From Heloderma charlesbogerti (lineage: Eukaryota > Chordata > Lepidosauria > Squamata > Helodermatidae), in contig JANEZZ010001676.1 of assembly GCA_026122225.1 (NCBI GenBank), forward strand, positions 1,178,001 to 1,242,000: a DNA stretch of 64,000 nucleotides, given 5' to 3'. Each line of letters opens with the position of its first letter. The stretch's first letter is position 1. Made by a program: the position numbers and the translations under genes. The notes beneath the pieces were generated by a model. It was not told the DNA's origin. It ran no database searches and saw only the letters and a program-made list of their open reading frames with translations. This document shows, one piece after another, positions 1-10,672 of the stretch.

Positions 1-299
1 AGAGAGTCCTGGAAAGAGCTACAGATGTGTTAAAAAAAAATATTTGCTAGCTAGCTTATTTGATCAGTTTCTCCAGAAGTGAGTCCACAAGCCTTCATAT
101 TATTACATCAGAATGGGAAGTCTAGTTATTCTGTCACCAGCATCTCCAAATTAAAAGGTGTGGGGCGGGAATACTCTCTTTTTTGGAGAACTGTTCACTT
201 GCATTTGGAAGGAAGAAGACTCTTAGCGAGAGGGCTTCTGCTTGCAAGAGGAGCCCGGAGCGCCTGGAGCTGTTTTGCATGTTACCATCAATATCTAAG

Positions 300-1020
300 G
301 CCCTTCTTCAGGCACGTCCTACAAGGGAGGTTCAGTGAATGGCCTTTTCAGTGGTGGCCCCCCGATTATGGAATTATCTCCCTATCGAGGCCCACCTGGT
401 GCCAACAAGTCATCTTTTTGGTGGCAGGTTATGACTTCTATTCCCAGGCATTTGATGGTATACGATGGGCTGTTTAATGCTTCAGCTGAATTGCTTACAG
501 TTGTCACTAATGTTTTAGGGCACAATCCTATTGAGATAGTTGGCAGTCTCCGAAGTGTTTGCATTTTGGGCTAGATGGCCAATTTTGGCTGTCTGCTGTG
601 GCTTTGGGGAGGGGGAGGGAAGGAGGTTGCACTGCACATAGGAAGCTGCATATTTTGGCTCCCACCATCTCCTCCCCACCCCCCTGGATCACCCCCTTTT
701 CCCCGTCTCCACGCTGCGTTTCCAAGCACAGAGACGTAGCATGTGCAGAGAGAACCGCACTGGCTACAAGGGGGAGGGGAGCGCAGTTTCTGGGAACTGA
801 AGTCGGAGCCCTGGCTCTGGCCTTGGTTCCGAGAAATAGAAAAATCCTATGGCCTTCTAGACGGCGACTATTGGCCATGTGATTGCTCCCTTAGTTGTTC
901 TATGGGGTGTTTGTATTTTAGTGGATAATTGTTTTATCTGTTTCAATTGTGTATATTTTGATTTTGTACTAAGACACCTTGAGTCCCTTTTGAGAAAGAT
1001 GGCAGAGGATTGTTATTGTT
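300..1020 (+). mobile_element. L2-like LINE 3' fragments, interrupted
   Basis: Around 325-475 a reading frame resembles the end of an L2-type LINE ORF (motifs FSVVAP, LWN.LP and SQAFD). At about 885-1020 the sequence has the usual L2-like 3' non-coding end: a T-rich stretch, then TTGAGTCCC, then a short ATT-rich tail. The 400 bases between them are not L2-like and may be a later insertion. This is degenerate, non-functional debris. Confidence 0.5.
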
Positions 1021-1294
1021 ATTACCATCTGGGGGAGGGAGCCCAAGTTGAGGCATTTCTGCATGCCCACCTCCTCCCTTGATGCATGCTGTGGCAGTGG
1101 TTTGTTCTGTGCCGATAGTCACGATCTCCCACCCAGCATCCTTCTCGTGGGCCTTCATAGTCTTCTCATGTTCCTGAACAGTCCAGGGCCAAACTAGACA
1201 CGAGGCAAACCGCAAATCCCATCAGCTGCGCGGGAAGGGGGGGTGGCAGCTGAGAGAGCAGAGCCGTTTTCAGCCAGGCAGCCAAGTCAGTAGC

Positions 1295-1655
1295 GAAACC
1301 AGCAAAGAGCCTGTAGCACCTTGAAGACAAACACATTTACTCTGGCAGGAGCTTTTGTGGTCGACAGCCTGCTTTATCAGATGCGTGGAGTATTATGGAA
1401 AGTTTCAGGTTTGTATATAGTACAAACGGTGGGTGGGGAGAGAAAACAAGCATAGCAAAGTGAGGTCAGAAAGAAATGAAAAGCAGAAAGTAATTGACAG
1501 TGGCAATCGCATTATTAATAGTGGTCATTAACAGTGCAGTTGTTGCTAATACCGCGAACATCCTGGCATGAGGTGAGCCAATTAACACATGTAGTGTGAT
1601 AAAAAAAAACCTTTATCTTGATTCAAGCCTCTGGTGATCGAATTCATCATCAGGT
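1295..1655. repeat. Unclassified interspersed repeat
   Basis: The stretch contains a phrase common in reptile genomes: 'tgtagcaccttgaagac', then 'aggagcttttgtggtcgac', then 'tttatcagatgc'. It continues into an AT-rich tail that ends near a run of nine A's at 1602. I recognise the pattern as a dispersed repeat but cannot name the family. Confidence 0.35.
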
Positions 1656-2937
1656 TCAATTCTAACTATGTGGTCTCTCGCCCTAGCCACCTCTGAGGTT
1701 CCTTTGCTCCCCAGTGGCCAAGGATACAAACACGGGGACCAGACCCTGCAACAAAGCCGGATGCCAGCCAGTTCCGTCCCTGTATGTGCTCTGGAAACAC
1801 AATTACAGGACCTAATAATCTCACCCCCATCATTAGGGGCTCCTTCACTTGTTCATCTTCCAAAGTGATATATACCATCTTCTGGCAGGAAGCAGGGATT
1901 CAGCTCTTCCCTCCCCTGCTGAGTCCTGAGGAAAATCCCTGTGGGGGTGTTAATTTACCACAAAGCAAATAATGGCTTCAGAATATTTTCCTCAGGACCG
2001 TTGCCTTGGAGAAAGCCTGCACATTAAACGTCTTCCTAGTTTGCCCTCTGATGGAAAATTTTAATTCTTGTCTTGAAGATGACAAACAGGTTCTTTGCAG
2101 GCAAACCTGTGTCTGTGAGTGTGTGTGTTTGTGTGCGAGAGAGAGAGAATTTAGAGATCAAAGAAGTATCTCCTCTAAATGGTCTGCATCATGGGTGGAC
2201 CTCTTCACCCACTGCCATGGAGCGCCCCCCCCCCCCGGGCAGTAATCACTGGTTTGCCACTGAAATTCTGGGTACAGAGTGCCTCAGTGTTTAAATTTAG
2301 TTTGTTTGCAAGCTAAATGGAATCCTTTCCGTGCTACGGAGCACCAGTAGAGGCATCTTTAGCTTGCAAGCGGGCTACATTTGGCCCTCTGGGTGCTCCG
2401 TAGTGGCCGCAAACACTTTTTTTGATTTGTTTTTGTTTTTAGTTGCTTCCTGGGGGTGGGCGGCGGGGCTGCATGTCGCCCACCTCTGCTCTATGTGCAG
2501 CAGTGCTTTAGTCTCATTTTCCTCTGTTCGTATTGCCAATGTTTAAACCTCGTGCACAGCACAGGCCACTCTTTGCCAGCCAGACTTTTACGCTGAGACT
2601 TTTTCGCGGCAGTCTGAAAGGGCTTAGCAGGCTTTCACGTCAGAGACAACCGGGGCGTTTTGTGGCATTTCTGTGTTCTGAGGAATCTTTTCCATCTTGT
2701 CTCCTGGATGGCTGGAGAAGAGGTTGCAGCTCTTTTCCTCATCGGCTGTGCCCCCTCTGGATGAACCCCACTGAGACAGCCGTGTTTTGCCTAGTGCTAA
2801 TGCAAGGGCTTCCCCCAAGGCAAAAGTGACGTAGGCAAGGCGCGGTGTAAACTTCTGCTTCACAAGGGATGGAAAAATTGAACCCTGTGGCAGTTCACTT
2901 GATTTTCCTTATTTTCCAAATCAAAAGTGCCCATATC

Positions 2938-3057
2938 AGCCTTCCCCAATGCAGCTTCCTCCAGATGTTTTGGACTTCAATTCCCATCAGCCCCAGCCAG
3001 CATGGCAAATGGGCAGGAATGCTGGGAGTTGTAGTCCCAAACATTTGGAGGGATCTC
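2938..3057. mobile_element. Foldback hAT-like MITE (family A)
   Basis: This is a 120-bp inverted-repeat element. The left arm has 'cttccccaa', 'ctccagatgttttggac' and 'tcaattcccatca'. The right arm is the reverse complement: 'gggagttgtagtcc', 'aaacatttggaggg'. The short central spacer contains 'ccagccagcatggcaaatgg'. It is one of more than a dozen copies in the window. No transposase is encoded. Confidence 0.75.
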
Positions 3058-3295
3058 TGGCCCGGAGAAAGAAATGGGGCTGTTTTGTTGTTTTTACACG
3101 GTTCCTACCGTGCTTCACTTTTTCAGAGGTTCGCCTTCTGCAGTGGGCGCCATTTTATTTACCAGCAATGCACTGGACACTGTACCAAGGCATTGCGTGG
3201 GGTGGGGGGAATTATGCCAATTTCCCCCCTCCCACAATGCCCCAGGATGATGCACTATCCAGGGCACCAGTTCTTAAAGTTATAGTTCTCATAAT

Positions 3296-3478
3296 AGGAA
3301 CTTGCTTGATATTGAGTCAGACCCTTGGTCCATCTAGCCCAGTGTTGTCAACAGTGGCTGGCAGCGGCTCTCCAGGGTTTCAGGCAAGATTCTTTCCTAG
3401 CCCTACCTGGAGAAGCTGGGGATTAAATCTGGGACCTTCTGTATGCAAAGCATGTGCTCTTCCACTGAACTGCAATGG
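3296..3478 (-). mobile_element. tRNA-derived SINE with CR1-like tail
   Basis: Read on the minus strand this starts with a tRNA-like head, including a pol III B-box-like GGGTTCAATCCC-type segment (diverged here). It continues through 'ctccaggtagggctagg' and 'aaccctggagagccgctg' and ends with 'gggctagatggaccaagg', then 'gtctgactcaatat'. It is a diverged member of the SINE family seen at 22374, 41547, 43980 and 58464. Confidence 0.75.
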
Positions 3479-4184
3479 AAGCGGTTCAGGTAGTCCAGTG
3501 GAATGGCTACTGCTAGATGACAGTTGCAAGAGGAGAGCCAAAGTGAGCTGGTGTCTCAGCAGACCTGATTGCCTGGCTTGGCTTCCCTTCCCTCCTGCTG
3601 CTGCAGTCTGATAGAATGGCTGCTGCTGCTAGGTGACAGTTGAGGGAGAGCCAAAGGCAGCTGGTTTCAGTGATGTGGAAGCACATCCCTCAAATGTGTG
3701 AGGGGAGGCTCTGGTTACTCGGGGAATGATGCACTCTGCACATGCTTGGTCAATGTCTCTTACAGTAATAGCTTTGTAGTGCTTTCAGGGGTCCAAAGTT
3801 ATAGATGTTACCTTGTTGCAATCCTGGCAACAACCCTATTATCCCCATGTTTGCAGAGAAGAGGGCTGAGGGTAAGAGAGTGGCTTACGTTGCTGGAAAA
3901 GGGTTGGGGCTGAACCTTGGTGCTCTTTAAGCCCCACTGAAATTTTCTGAGTAGATGCAGATGGGGTTGTGCTGCAAGTTTACACCCTGTGCTGTTCTTT
4001 GCTGCTTTTTCCTTCTATGCATTTGAGTTTGGATGCGTGCAAACATTTTAATAAAAGCCTGATAGAAATACAGCAAGCATCTTCCTGACAAGAGAGTGAC
4101 AATCTACACAAATTAACGCCAGGTTCCTCACCCCCCTGAAGAGAGGCAGGAGCAACCCTGCATGTGAATTTAACATCCTCACGC

Positions 4185-4309
4185 AGCCTTCCTTAACATG
4201 GTGCTCCCCAGATGTTTGGACTGCCACTCCCATCATCCCTGGCCAGCCTGAAATGATGGGAGTTGTAGTCTAAAACATCTGGAGGGCTCCAGGTTGGGGA
4301 AGGGGGTCC
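4185..4309. mobile_element. Foldback hAT-like MITE (family A)
   Basis: The left arm has 'cagccttccttaacatgg', 'ccccagatgtttggact' and 'ccactcccatcat'. The mirrored right arm has 'atgatgggagttgtagtc', 'aaaacatctggagggc' and 'ccaggttggggaag'. Arm length is about 55 bp around a short spacer. Confidence 0.75.
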
Positions 4310-5374
4310 TAGCAGATGCACGCGGCCACACACTGGCTTGTTTGGCAACACTTCTGCTTTCCGCCGCTGGGGAGCCTTCTCCGGGGCCCTGCCTGCTGCC
4401 CTTTTGCTCCAGTCTCAAAGAGTAATCCTGGAGAGGACAGCTGCAGAGCCTTCTCAGCACAAGTGGGTGTGAATGATGCAACTGCCTTTCTGTCTTGCAT
4501 GGCCCCAGAGGTTTTGAGTCATCCCGGAGCCCAAGGAGGAAGTTGAATAACTTATTCATTCATTTCGTTTGAAAAACGAAGGGCCTCGGGTTCTTAGATT
4601 TCACATGCTTCAAGGGTGATTGGGAGTCGCAGGGTGACTTCCCTTCCTCCTCCTCCTCCACACCCACGCCTGTCTTAATTGCATCAGAAAGGTGCTGCTT
4701 TCGTCCTGCAAGAAAAAAGCCTCGCCTAGGGATGATGCAACACTTACGTTTATTACATTGCAACACCTTCCCTCTGATGCCAGTCTAGGGGTGTATCAGG
4801 CCGTCTGGTAGGCGAGTGAGTGCTGGCACTAAAGGCGTGCTGGCACCACAGGTGGAATACCAGCATGGCTTGACCCTTGTGCAGAGGGCTTAAGCCTCTG
4901 TGTTATAGAGAAGTGAGACAAGGGCGGAGGAAGAGAGATTGAGGGGGAAATGGGCAAGGAGAGGGGTGTGGGACATCGAAGGTGCAGGTACGCTTTGGAA
5001 ATAAGCTGCTTCCCCCACTCCCCATCTTCATTTCTAAAAACTCACATGCTGGGCAATGAGTGCCGGGCACTCTCCAAGTTGTATGTCGTAAGGGGCGGAA
5101 AGTACAGATTCAGTCACAGCATCAATGCAAACTACTAGGGACCTGAAAAAGAACTAAATAAAGGCCACCCCTGCTGCCTGCCCAGCATCCTGCACCAGGG
5201 TTCCCCAGCTGGAGAAGAAAAAGAGGTTTCTGGGTGGAATGCCGTGACTTCCCCCCCCCCCCTTAGTTTAGTAAGGGGAAGGGTAACCCCGGGTCACAGT
5301 CCTGCAGGTGGCAGAATTTGCCCTCTTCCATCTGGCTGCACAGAGGAGGAGGGGAAGTGGAAGAGAGAGAGGTT

Positions 5375-5492
5375 AACCCAGCAGTCTCCAGATGCATTGG
5401 ATGACAACTCCCATCACCTCCAGATGCTGGCTGAGGATGATGGGAATTGTAGTCCCACATATCTGGAGGCTGCCAGGTTGGGGAAGGCTGGG
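5375..5492. mobile_element. Foldback hAT-like MITE (family A)
   Basis: The arms are 'ctccagatgcattggatgac' plus 'aactcccatcac' on the left, and 'gatgggaattgtagtcc', 'atctggaggctgcc' and 'aggttggggaaggct' on the right. It lies about 350 bp upstream of SLC7A5 exon 2. Weakly similar flanks (ggttaa on both sides) could be an eroded target duplication. Confidence 0.7.
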
Positions 5493-5847
5493 TTAAGAAG
5501 ACACATCCTTCCAAATGGAGTCCCTGCAGCTTTGAACTTCCAAAACGTTAGGCTGCTGAAATACATCTGTGTATTGGCTGTCGTCGCTGGGCAGGCTGGC
5601 CAGTTGGCTGTGTGTGAACCCCTGGCAGGTAGGCTGGCTGTGTGTGGTCCCTGGGCCTGAAGTTCTACACCCCTGATTTTGCAGGTACATGTCTGGGGGC
5701 CAGTCCTGGGAGCTTGCGTCTCACGTGGCATCCCTTAGGGGCCAAACTCCATGTGACAACTGCTTCCCCGCCCTCCGGTCTTTACCCCTGTGTCTACCAA
5801 GTTTCCCACCCAGAGCAGATCTAACTTTTCTCCACGTTTCTTTTCAG

Positions 5848-5973
5848 TGGTGCTCACAGCGGTGAACTGCTACAGCGTGAAAGCTGCCACCCGTGTGCAG
5901 GATGCCTTTGCGGCCGCAAAGCTACTGGCGCTCGCCTTGATCATCACCCTGGGCTTTGTGCAGCTTGGGAAAC
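5848..5973 (+). CDS. SLC7A5: SLC7A5 exon 2 (coding)
   Basis: The exon follows a strong polypyrimidine tract and CAG acceptor (ends 5847) and precedes donor GTGAGTG (5974). It starts with the last two bases of a codon and ends with the first base of the next. It encodes a stretch that includes [18 protein letters not shown] and ends [21 protein letters not shown]. This is the TM4-TM5 region of LAT1, with the cytoplasmic loop VKAATRVQ and the hydrophobic TM5. The split codon joins to exon 3 as CGT (Arg), where I recall Gly in human LAT1. The match to the family is otherwise near-identical, and no other amino acid transporter fits as well. Confidence 0.96.
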
Positions 5974-6109
5974 GTGAGTGTTTCTTCTCCAGCTTTTTAG
6001 AACGGGATGCAGGTGGGTGGGAGGCTGTTACAGGGTTGGGAGTGAGTACGAATTCTGGCCCCAGCAACTAGATGCAATGCTGTTTTACAATTTGTACTTT
6101 ATCTCCCCA

Positions 6110-6290
6110 CTCCAGAAGGGCAGCATCCATGGGGGTTATCCCGTTTTTGACCTGGCGTCAAGCCCTGTGAGGTCAGTGGGGCTGAGCAATGAGCATCCCA
6201 AGGTTATCCAGGGAACTTCGGACCTAAGCGGGGATTTGAACCTGGGTCTTCCCAGTCCCAGCCAGCTTCTCCAGCGCTCCTTTTCATTGC
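6110..6290. repeat. Old MIR/L2-class repeat fragment
   Basis: The order 'ccctgtgaggtcagtggggc', 'cccaaggttatccaggg', 'gggatttgaacctgggtc' matches a widespread old vertebrate repeat motif (direct reading). A second relic with the same order is near 24770-24960. The exact family is uncertain. Confidence 0.45.
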
Positions 6291-6478
6291 AAATGCATTA
6301 CATGGGGCAGCCATGGTTCCATTCTGGCCTAACATTTGCAGTAGCAGCATCTTTACTTAATCCTGCTTTTCTGCACGTTCCATCCCCCACCCCCCTTCGA
6401 TCTCAGTGCAACCCGAGTTCTCCTTTCCATGCCGAAATGTTTTCTGCTGGACTTGTTTGACCTCCTAATGATCTAGGG

Positions 6479-6605
6479 CTGCATTCCCTCAACCTGTTGC
6501 CCTCCAGATGTATAGGGCTACAACTCCCACAATGGCCATGCTGGCTGAGGATTGTGGGAGTTGTAATCCCAACACATCTGGAGGGCAGCAGGTTGGGGAA
6601 GGCTG
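6479..6605. mobile_element. Foldback hAT-like MITE (family A) with perfect 8-bp TSD
   Basis: This 127-bp element has arms 'ccctcaacctgttgccctcc' and 'ggagggcagcaggttgggg'. It is flanked on both sides by the same 8 bp, ATCTAGGG (6471-6478 and 6606-6613). An 8-bp duplication is the usual hAT signature, so this copy helps classify the whole foldback family. Confidence 0.85.
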
Positions 6606-7664
6606 ATCTAGGGAAAGCCACAGCAACTGATCCTCCATCTCAGGGGTGAGCAGTACACACACACACGGAATCCACTGGGGGGTCACCCCCAGCCCCACTG
6701 CTGCCAAAATCACTGCCAGAGTTTTGCGGTAGCAGCAAAAAACCCAGGTGGGAAACAAGCACCTTGTTTTAAGGAAATATTGTGCTCCTGGGAGGGTTCC
6801 AGGAGCATGATTTTGCTCTAAAACAAGGTGTATGCTCTCAGTGTGCTTGTTTTAAAGAAAAATTGCCCCTGTTTTTGCCAATGCAGCAAATTCAATAGTG
6901 GTGGCCAGACTCACAAAACAGGCTGGGGTGGGGGCCATGTGTCCCGTGTGTCGCTACCCCTGCTCTGACTGCAGCAGCAGAGAAATTCCAGAAACCGTGT
7001 TGTAATGTCTCATCCATGACTTGAACAATGGTTGTAGTTCCGGAATCAGTGCTGATGTTCGAGACAAGCTTGCAGAAAACAGAAATTCAACAGATCTAGA
7101 TATCCCCCACCCCCAACTGGAGATAACAATGCTGGTAATAAGTTTCACCTGTAGATCTTCTGCCTATCCCCACATCAGTAAGAAGTGCAGGACCAAAAAT
7201 AGCAAGCATATTTCTTCCCCAGGAGATTGGTAATGCTGAGAATATATGGTTTCTGGGTAAATAACATTGCAGAGTTTGCACATAGTGCTAAACCATGGCA
7301 CTCAACTGTGTGCATGAGTGGAATGGAGTCCAAGTAAAGCCTCAGGGTTGTGCACCCGCTCCTGGGAGGGGGAATAAACCAGGATTCAGTTTTGCCTGAT
7401 TTCTGACTTGTTACAGATGAACCCAGCATCGTGGTATAAAACAAAGTCCAGTCAATTGCTAAACAAGCTAACTACAAACCCTGGTTTGCTTGGCTGGCTT
7501 GTTTAACAAATTAGAATTTATTTTAAGCCATGATTCCTGGTTCATGTGTAACAACCAGGAACTAAAACCCCAACTCGAGGCCTACATATGGGCTCCTTTC
7601 TGTTTGTGCATGTAGCGCTAAACATAGGAATCCTGGTATCCTCTCAGATTTTTTCTGAGAGAGA

Positions 7665-7755
7665 GACCCATCACCCCCAGTTAGCATAGCCAATGATTAC
7701 GGATGATGGGAATTGCAGTCCAAAACATCTGGAGGGCAACAGGTTGCCCACCCCT
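7665..7755. mobile_element. Foldback MITE (family A), right-half fragment
   Basis: Only the spacer and right arm are present: 'agttagcatagccaatgatt', 'gatgggaattgcagtcc', 'aaaacatctggagggcaac'. It ends 'aggttgcccacccctg', the subfamily end also seen at 15131 and 42549. Confidence 0.65.
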
Positions 7756-8019
7756 GAATTAAACTGTGGTTCAGCATTCCATGGGAACATGGGCCTTATC
7801 TTTGTTCTGCCCACGTTTTTTCTGTTATCCCAGACAGCGGTGTGGCCAGAAGAAAGGATGGGGTGTGTCTTCTAGAAGTTAAGGAGCCACACTTTTTTTT
7901 TAACCAGTTGCAGACTCGAGCAGTGTACATTGGCTTGCACACTGCAGAATCAGTTGTACACATTCCTCTTTGAGATGTGCATTTCGGTGTGCCGTCTTAG
8001 GATCCTATATTTCCACACA

Positions 8020-8200
8020 CCAGGAAGCAGCTTTATTCCAGGTCAGAGTAGTGGTCCACCCAGGGCACTGTGGTCTCCTCTGACCAGCAGTAGCTCTCTG
8101 AGCGGCCACAGGCAGAGTCTCTCATCACATCACCGGCCTCATTGAGAGGCTTTTAGCTGGAGATGGCGGGGGTGAACTGGGACAGCCAGGTGCGCCATCA
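8020..8200 (-). mobile_element. Diverged tRNA-derived SINE
   Basis: In minus orientation this retains the SINE order in degraded form: 'aagcagctttattccaggtc', 'agtggtccacccagggcac', and a 'gcagtagctctctgagcgg'-type middle. The promoter part is not readable. Low confidence on the boundaries. Confidence 0.4.
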
Positions 8201-8231
8201 CCTGGGGATGTTCCCTTCTCATCAGTCAGGG

Positions 8232-8384
8232 CAGTGGAGGCTGGTGGTCCTGGTGTCAGCAGGGCAGTGGATGCAGTACAAAGCACCATGAAGCACCTTG
8301 GATAGCTCCTTTAGGGCTCTGGCTGGTTCTGACTAAAACCTGGAGTGCATGCCCCGCTGACATCGGAGCCACCAGCCTCCACTG
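8232..8384. mobile_element. hAT-like MITE (family B), near-perfect TSD
   Basis: This 153-bp element has terminal inverted repeats 'cagtggaggctggtgg' and 'ccaccagcctccactg'. The interior contains 'ttggatagctcctttagggc' and 'ctggttctgactaaaacctg'. The 8-bp flanks AGTCAGGG and AGGCAGGG match at 7 of 8 positions. It sits in a repeat ('gcagggctgtcaaacctcag') that also follows the family B half-copy at 10255-10301. Confidence 0.75.
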
Positions 8385-9559
8385 AGGCAGGGCTGTCAAA
8401 CCTCAGGCCTGCAGGCCAAATCCCGTCTGCCTGGGGGTCGAATCTGGCCCTCTGCAGTTCACCAGACAGCCACGTTCCTTTCCCCGGTGTCCACCCTCTT
8501 CCCCCCAACCACTGAGCATTGGGTGGCTTCCTGGCTTTTGCACAGGAACAGAAATGTTGAGATGCCTCTCCTAAGGCTGTGTTCCTGGCAGTGGGAGCTG
8601 CAAGCTACCAGAGGCAGGCATTTCCGCTATTTTGGGCCGCACCGCTTTTGCCTTCAGCTCCTCCCACAGCCCCCAGGAGCTTTTCCGAAATGGAATTCAA
8701 CCCGGGGCTGAAAGAGGTCCCAGGCGCCTGCCACAAGTAGAGAGGCTTAGAATGGGCCGTTGCATGCAAAGCATGTGCTCGAGCAATGGTCTGTACTCCC
8801 TCCCAGGTGTCCACCTTTTGTGAACCTCGAATTGATGACTGAAGCCGCTTGCAAGGAGCCGAGTTTGCCTTGAAACGTGGCCATCTTCCCCAGCTCCAAT
8901 CTTGTCAAGGGTCGCCTCCCTGCCGGACGCGCCCTCTGCCCTTCCTGTTCTGCTTTTCGGCAATGGGCTGCAGGCACCTGATCGTGCCACTCCTTCAGCA
9001 GGGATTGAGGCTGGTCGCGTGGTTTCTGACCGGGCGCTTCTGTTCCACCCGCTTGTCCAGGAGCGCAGTGAGTGCCGGTGTGTTTCCCCTTGGCTGCAGC
9101 CTCCATGTGTTTTCGCCTGCCGGCGGGGCTGGCTTGCTTGGTGTGAGATAACATGCACGCCCCTTCCACTCCCACCCGCTGGGTGTTTTACTTCCCAGAA
9201 AGGGGACATGGATGGGGGCGGATGTGCCGACAGATGAGTGACAGCTATGGGCTGTGAATACGCTGTTCGTGATGAGACTGCGCCCTCTCCTGTCCTTCCT
9301 GTAATCTGAGAAGCGAGCAGAGCGGTTGTTGTTTTCCCGCGCAATGCAGTGCATGCGGAGGACTGAGAGTGGCAGAAGAACACGGCAAATGTGCATGTTT
9401 TCTAAAAAGGGAAGGGAGACCCCGGCCCAGGGCAAGAGCGTCACGGCTGATGTGGCAGAGCGCCCTCCTTGCGTGCTGAGGGCCCGGGGTTCCTTCCTTG
9501 GCATCTCCCAGGGCGGGCTGAGAGAGAGACCCCTGCCCAGAACCATGCAGAGCCGTTGG

Positions 9560-9625
9560 CCATGGTGGCTAGGAGATGAGGGGACCTGTGGTCCCAACAC
9601 ATCTGGCAGGCACCGGACCGGGGAA
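9560..9625. mobile_element. Foldback MITE (family A), right-arm fragment
   Basis: Only the end of one arm remains: 'gtggtcccaacacatctggc', 'aggcaccggaccgggg'. Diverged. Confidence 0.45.
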
Positions 9626-9831
9626 TTATCTCAGCAGGGCTGGTGCAGTGGCCCTGCTCTCCCTCTCATCTCCCCCAGCACAGCTGGCTGGAATGGCTGC
9701 TGCGGGTGACAGTTGCAGGAGGAGGTGCTCGGTTGTGCAACTCCCTCTTCCACACGGATCTCCCACCCCTGTTTCTCTCTCTGTGTCCAGTTGGTGTGGG
9801 CAACACGCAGCCCGCCTTCATCCCTCCTGAC

Positions 9832-10018
9832 CAGCGGAGGCTGGTGGCTCCAATGTCAGTGGGGTGGTGGATCTGCTCCAGGTGCCAGCCGGTACTCTAA
9901 CGGAGCTATCCGAGGTGCTTAACACCTTGGATAGCTCCTTCAGAGTTCTGACCGGTTCTGACTGGATTCCGGAGTGGATACACCACCCCACCGGCATCAG
10001 TGCCACCAGCCTCCACTG
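9832..10018. mobile_element. hAT-like MITE (family B), full length
   Basis: This 187-bp foldback has termini 'cagcggaggctggtggctcc' and 'ccaccagcctccactg'. Its interior arms pair with each other around 'aggtgcttaacaccttgg'. It is the most complete family B copy and shows that the element is essentially one long hairpin. A clean target duplication is not visible. Confidence 0.75.
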
Positions 10019-10254
10019 CCTTGACCCGTCTTGCCATCCTCGGCCGAATTTGCCGCTGCAATACAGGACGCAACAACAACAAGGGCCTATTTTCCCTTCC
10101 GTTTAAGAAAGCGAGGCACCGTTTGCTGCCCAGATTCGGTGGCGCAGCAGCAAAAACGGGCTAGTTTGACCCTCTTCTCTTTTTTAGAGAAAAATCTGCC
10201 CTTTTTTGGTATGGTGGCCTATTCAGCAGCAGTGATGGGCAGGGGTGCAGTTTA

Positions 10255-10301
10255 GGCGGATCCACCGCCCCACCAGCATCGGCTCCACCAGCCTCCACTG
10301 A
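10255..10301. mobile_element. hAT-like MITE (family B), right-end fragment
   Basis: The right end 'accgccccaccagcatcgg' through 'ccaccagcctccactg' is present. The following sequence 'agtcagggctgtcgaacctc' matches that after the copy at 8232-8384, so both copies lie in the same older repeat. Confidence 0.55.
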
Positions 10302-10589
10302 GTCAGGGCTGTCGAACCTCGGTCCTGCGGGCCTAGTCCTGTCTGTCCAGGGGCCAAATCTGGACTCCAGTTGGGGGAACGGGCCCCCAGAGCGCCACAA
10401 GCTGCCCAGCTCTGCTCTGCAAGTGCTGCCAGAACGCTTCTGTTTTGTCGGCGGGCTGTGGTCTGGACTGGGTTTGTTCACGTGTCTGCTCCCTCCTGCC
10501 CTGGCATTTGCTTTGGTCTCGTTTGGGGGGGGGGGTAGAGGTGGTGCTGCTGCTGCTCGGCTGAGCTTGATCTGTTTTTGTTTGTTTGT

Positions 10590-10672
10590 TTGATGCCGCA
10601 TTTGTTTAACTTCTAAACTGCTTCAGGAACCTTTGGGGCTTCAAAGTGGCCCAGAAACATAAATAAATAAAT
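10590..10672 (+). mobile_element. L2-like LINE 3' tail
   Basis: The sequence ends 'cataaataaataaatgg' after a segment resembling the L2-like 3' terminus. Short and diverged. Confidence 0.4.

Larger units (their letters stand above)
1..5847 (+). other. Intron 1 of SLC7A5 (3' part), no exon seen
   Basis: This is non-coding sequence upstream of the first recognisable SLC7A5 exon. It holds L2-like LINE debris (about 300-480 and 885-1020), an unclassified interspersed repeat (about 1295-1655), a tRNA SINE (3296-3478), three foldback MITEs and poly-C runs near 2226 and 5251. No LAT1 N-terminal sequence was found in it. Assignment as intron 1 rests on the phase of exon 2, which starts with the last two bases of a codon. 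Confidence 0.8.

Noticed and set aside
79..477. 132-codon open frame on the plus strand near the window start
   Set aside because: Its second half reads like the degraded end of an L2-type LINE ORF, and there is no exon structure.
2949..3611. 220-codon open frame
   Set aside because: It crosses a foldback MITE and an inverted SINE, so it is a chance frame through repeats.
8697..9600. Overlapping long minus-strand frames (228 and 201 codons)
   Set aside because: GC-rich intronic sequence with low stop density in several frames. No family resemblance, and several frames are open at once.
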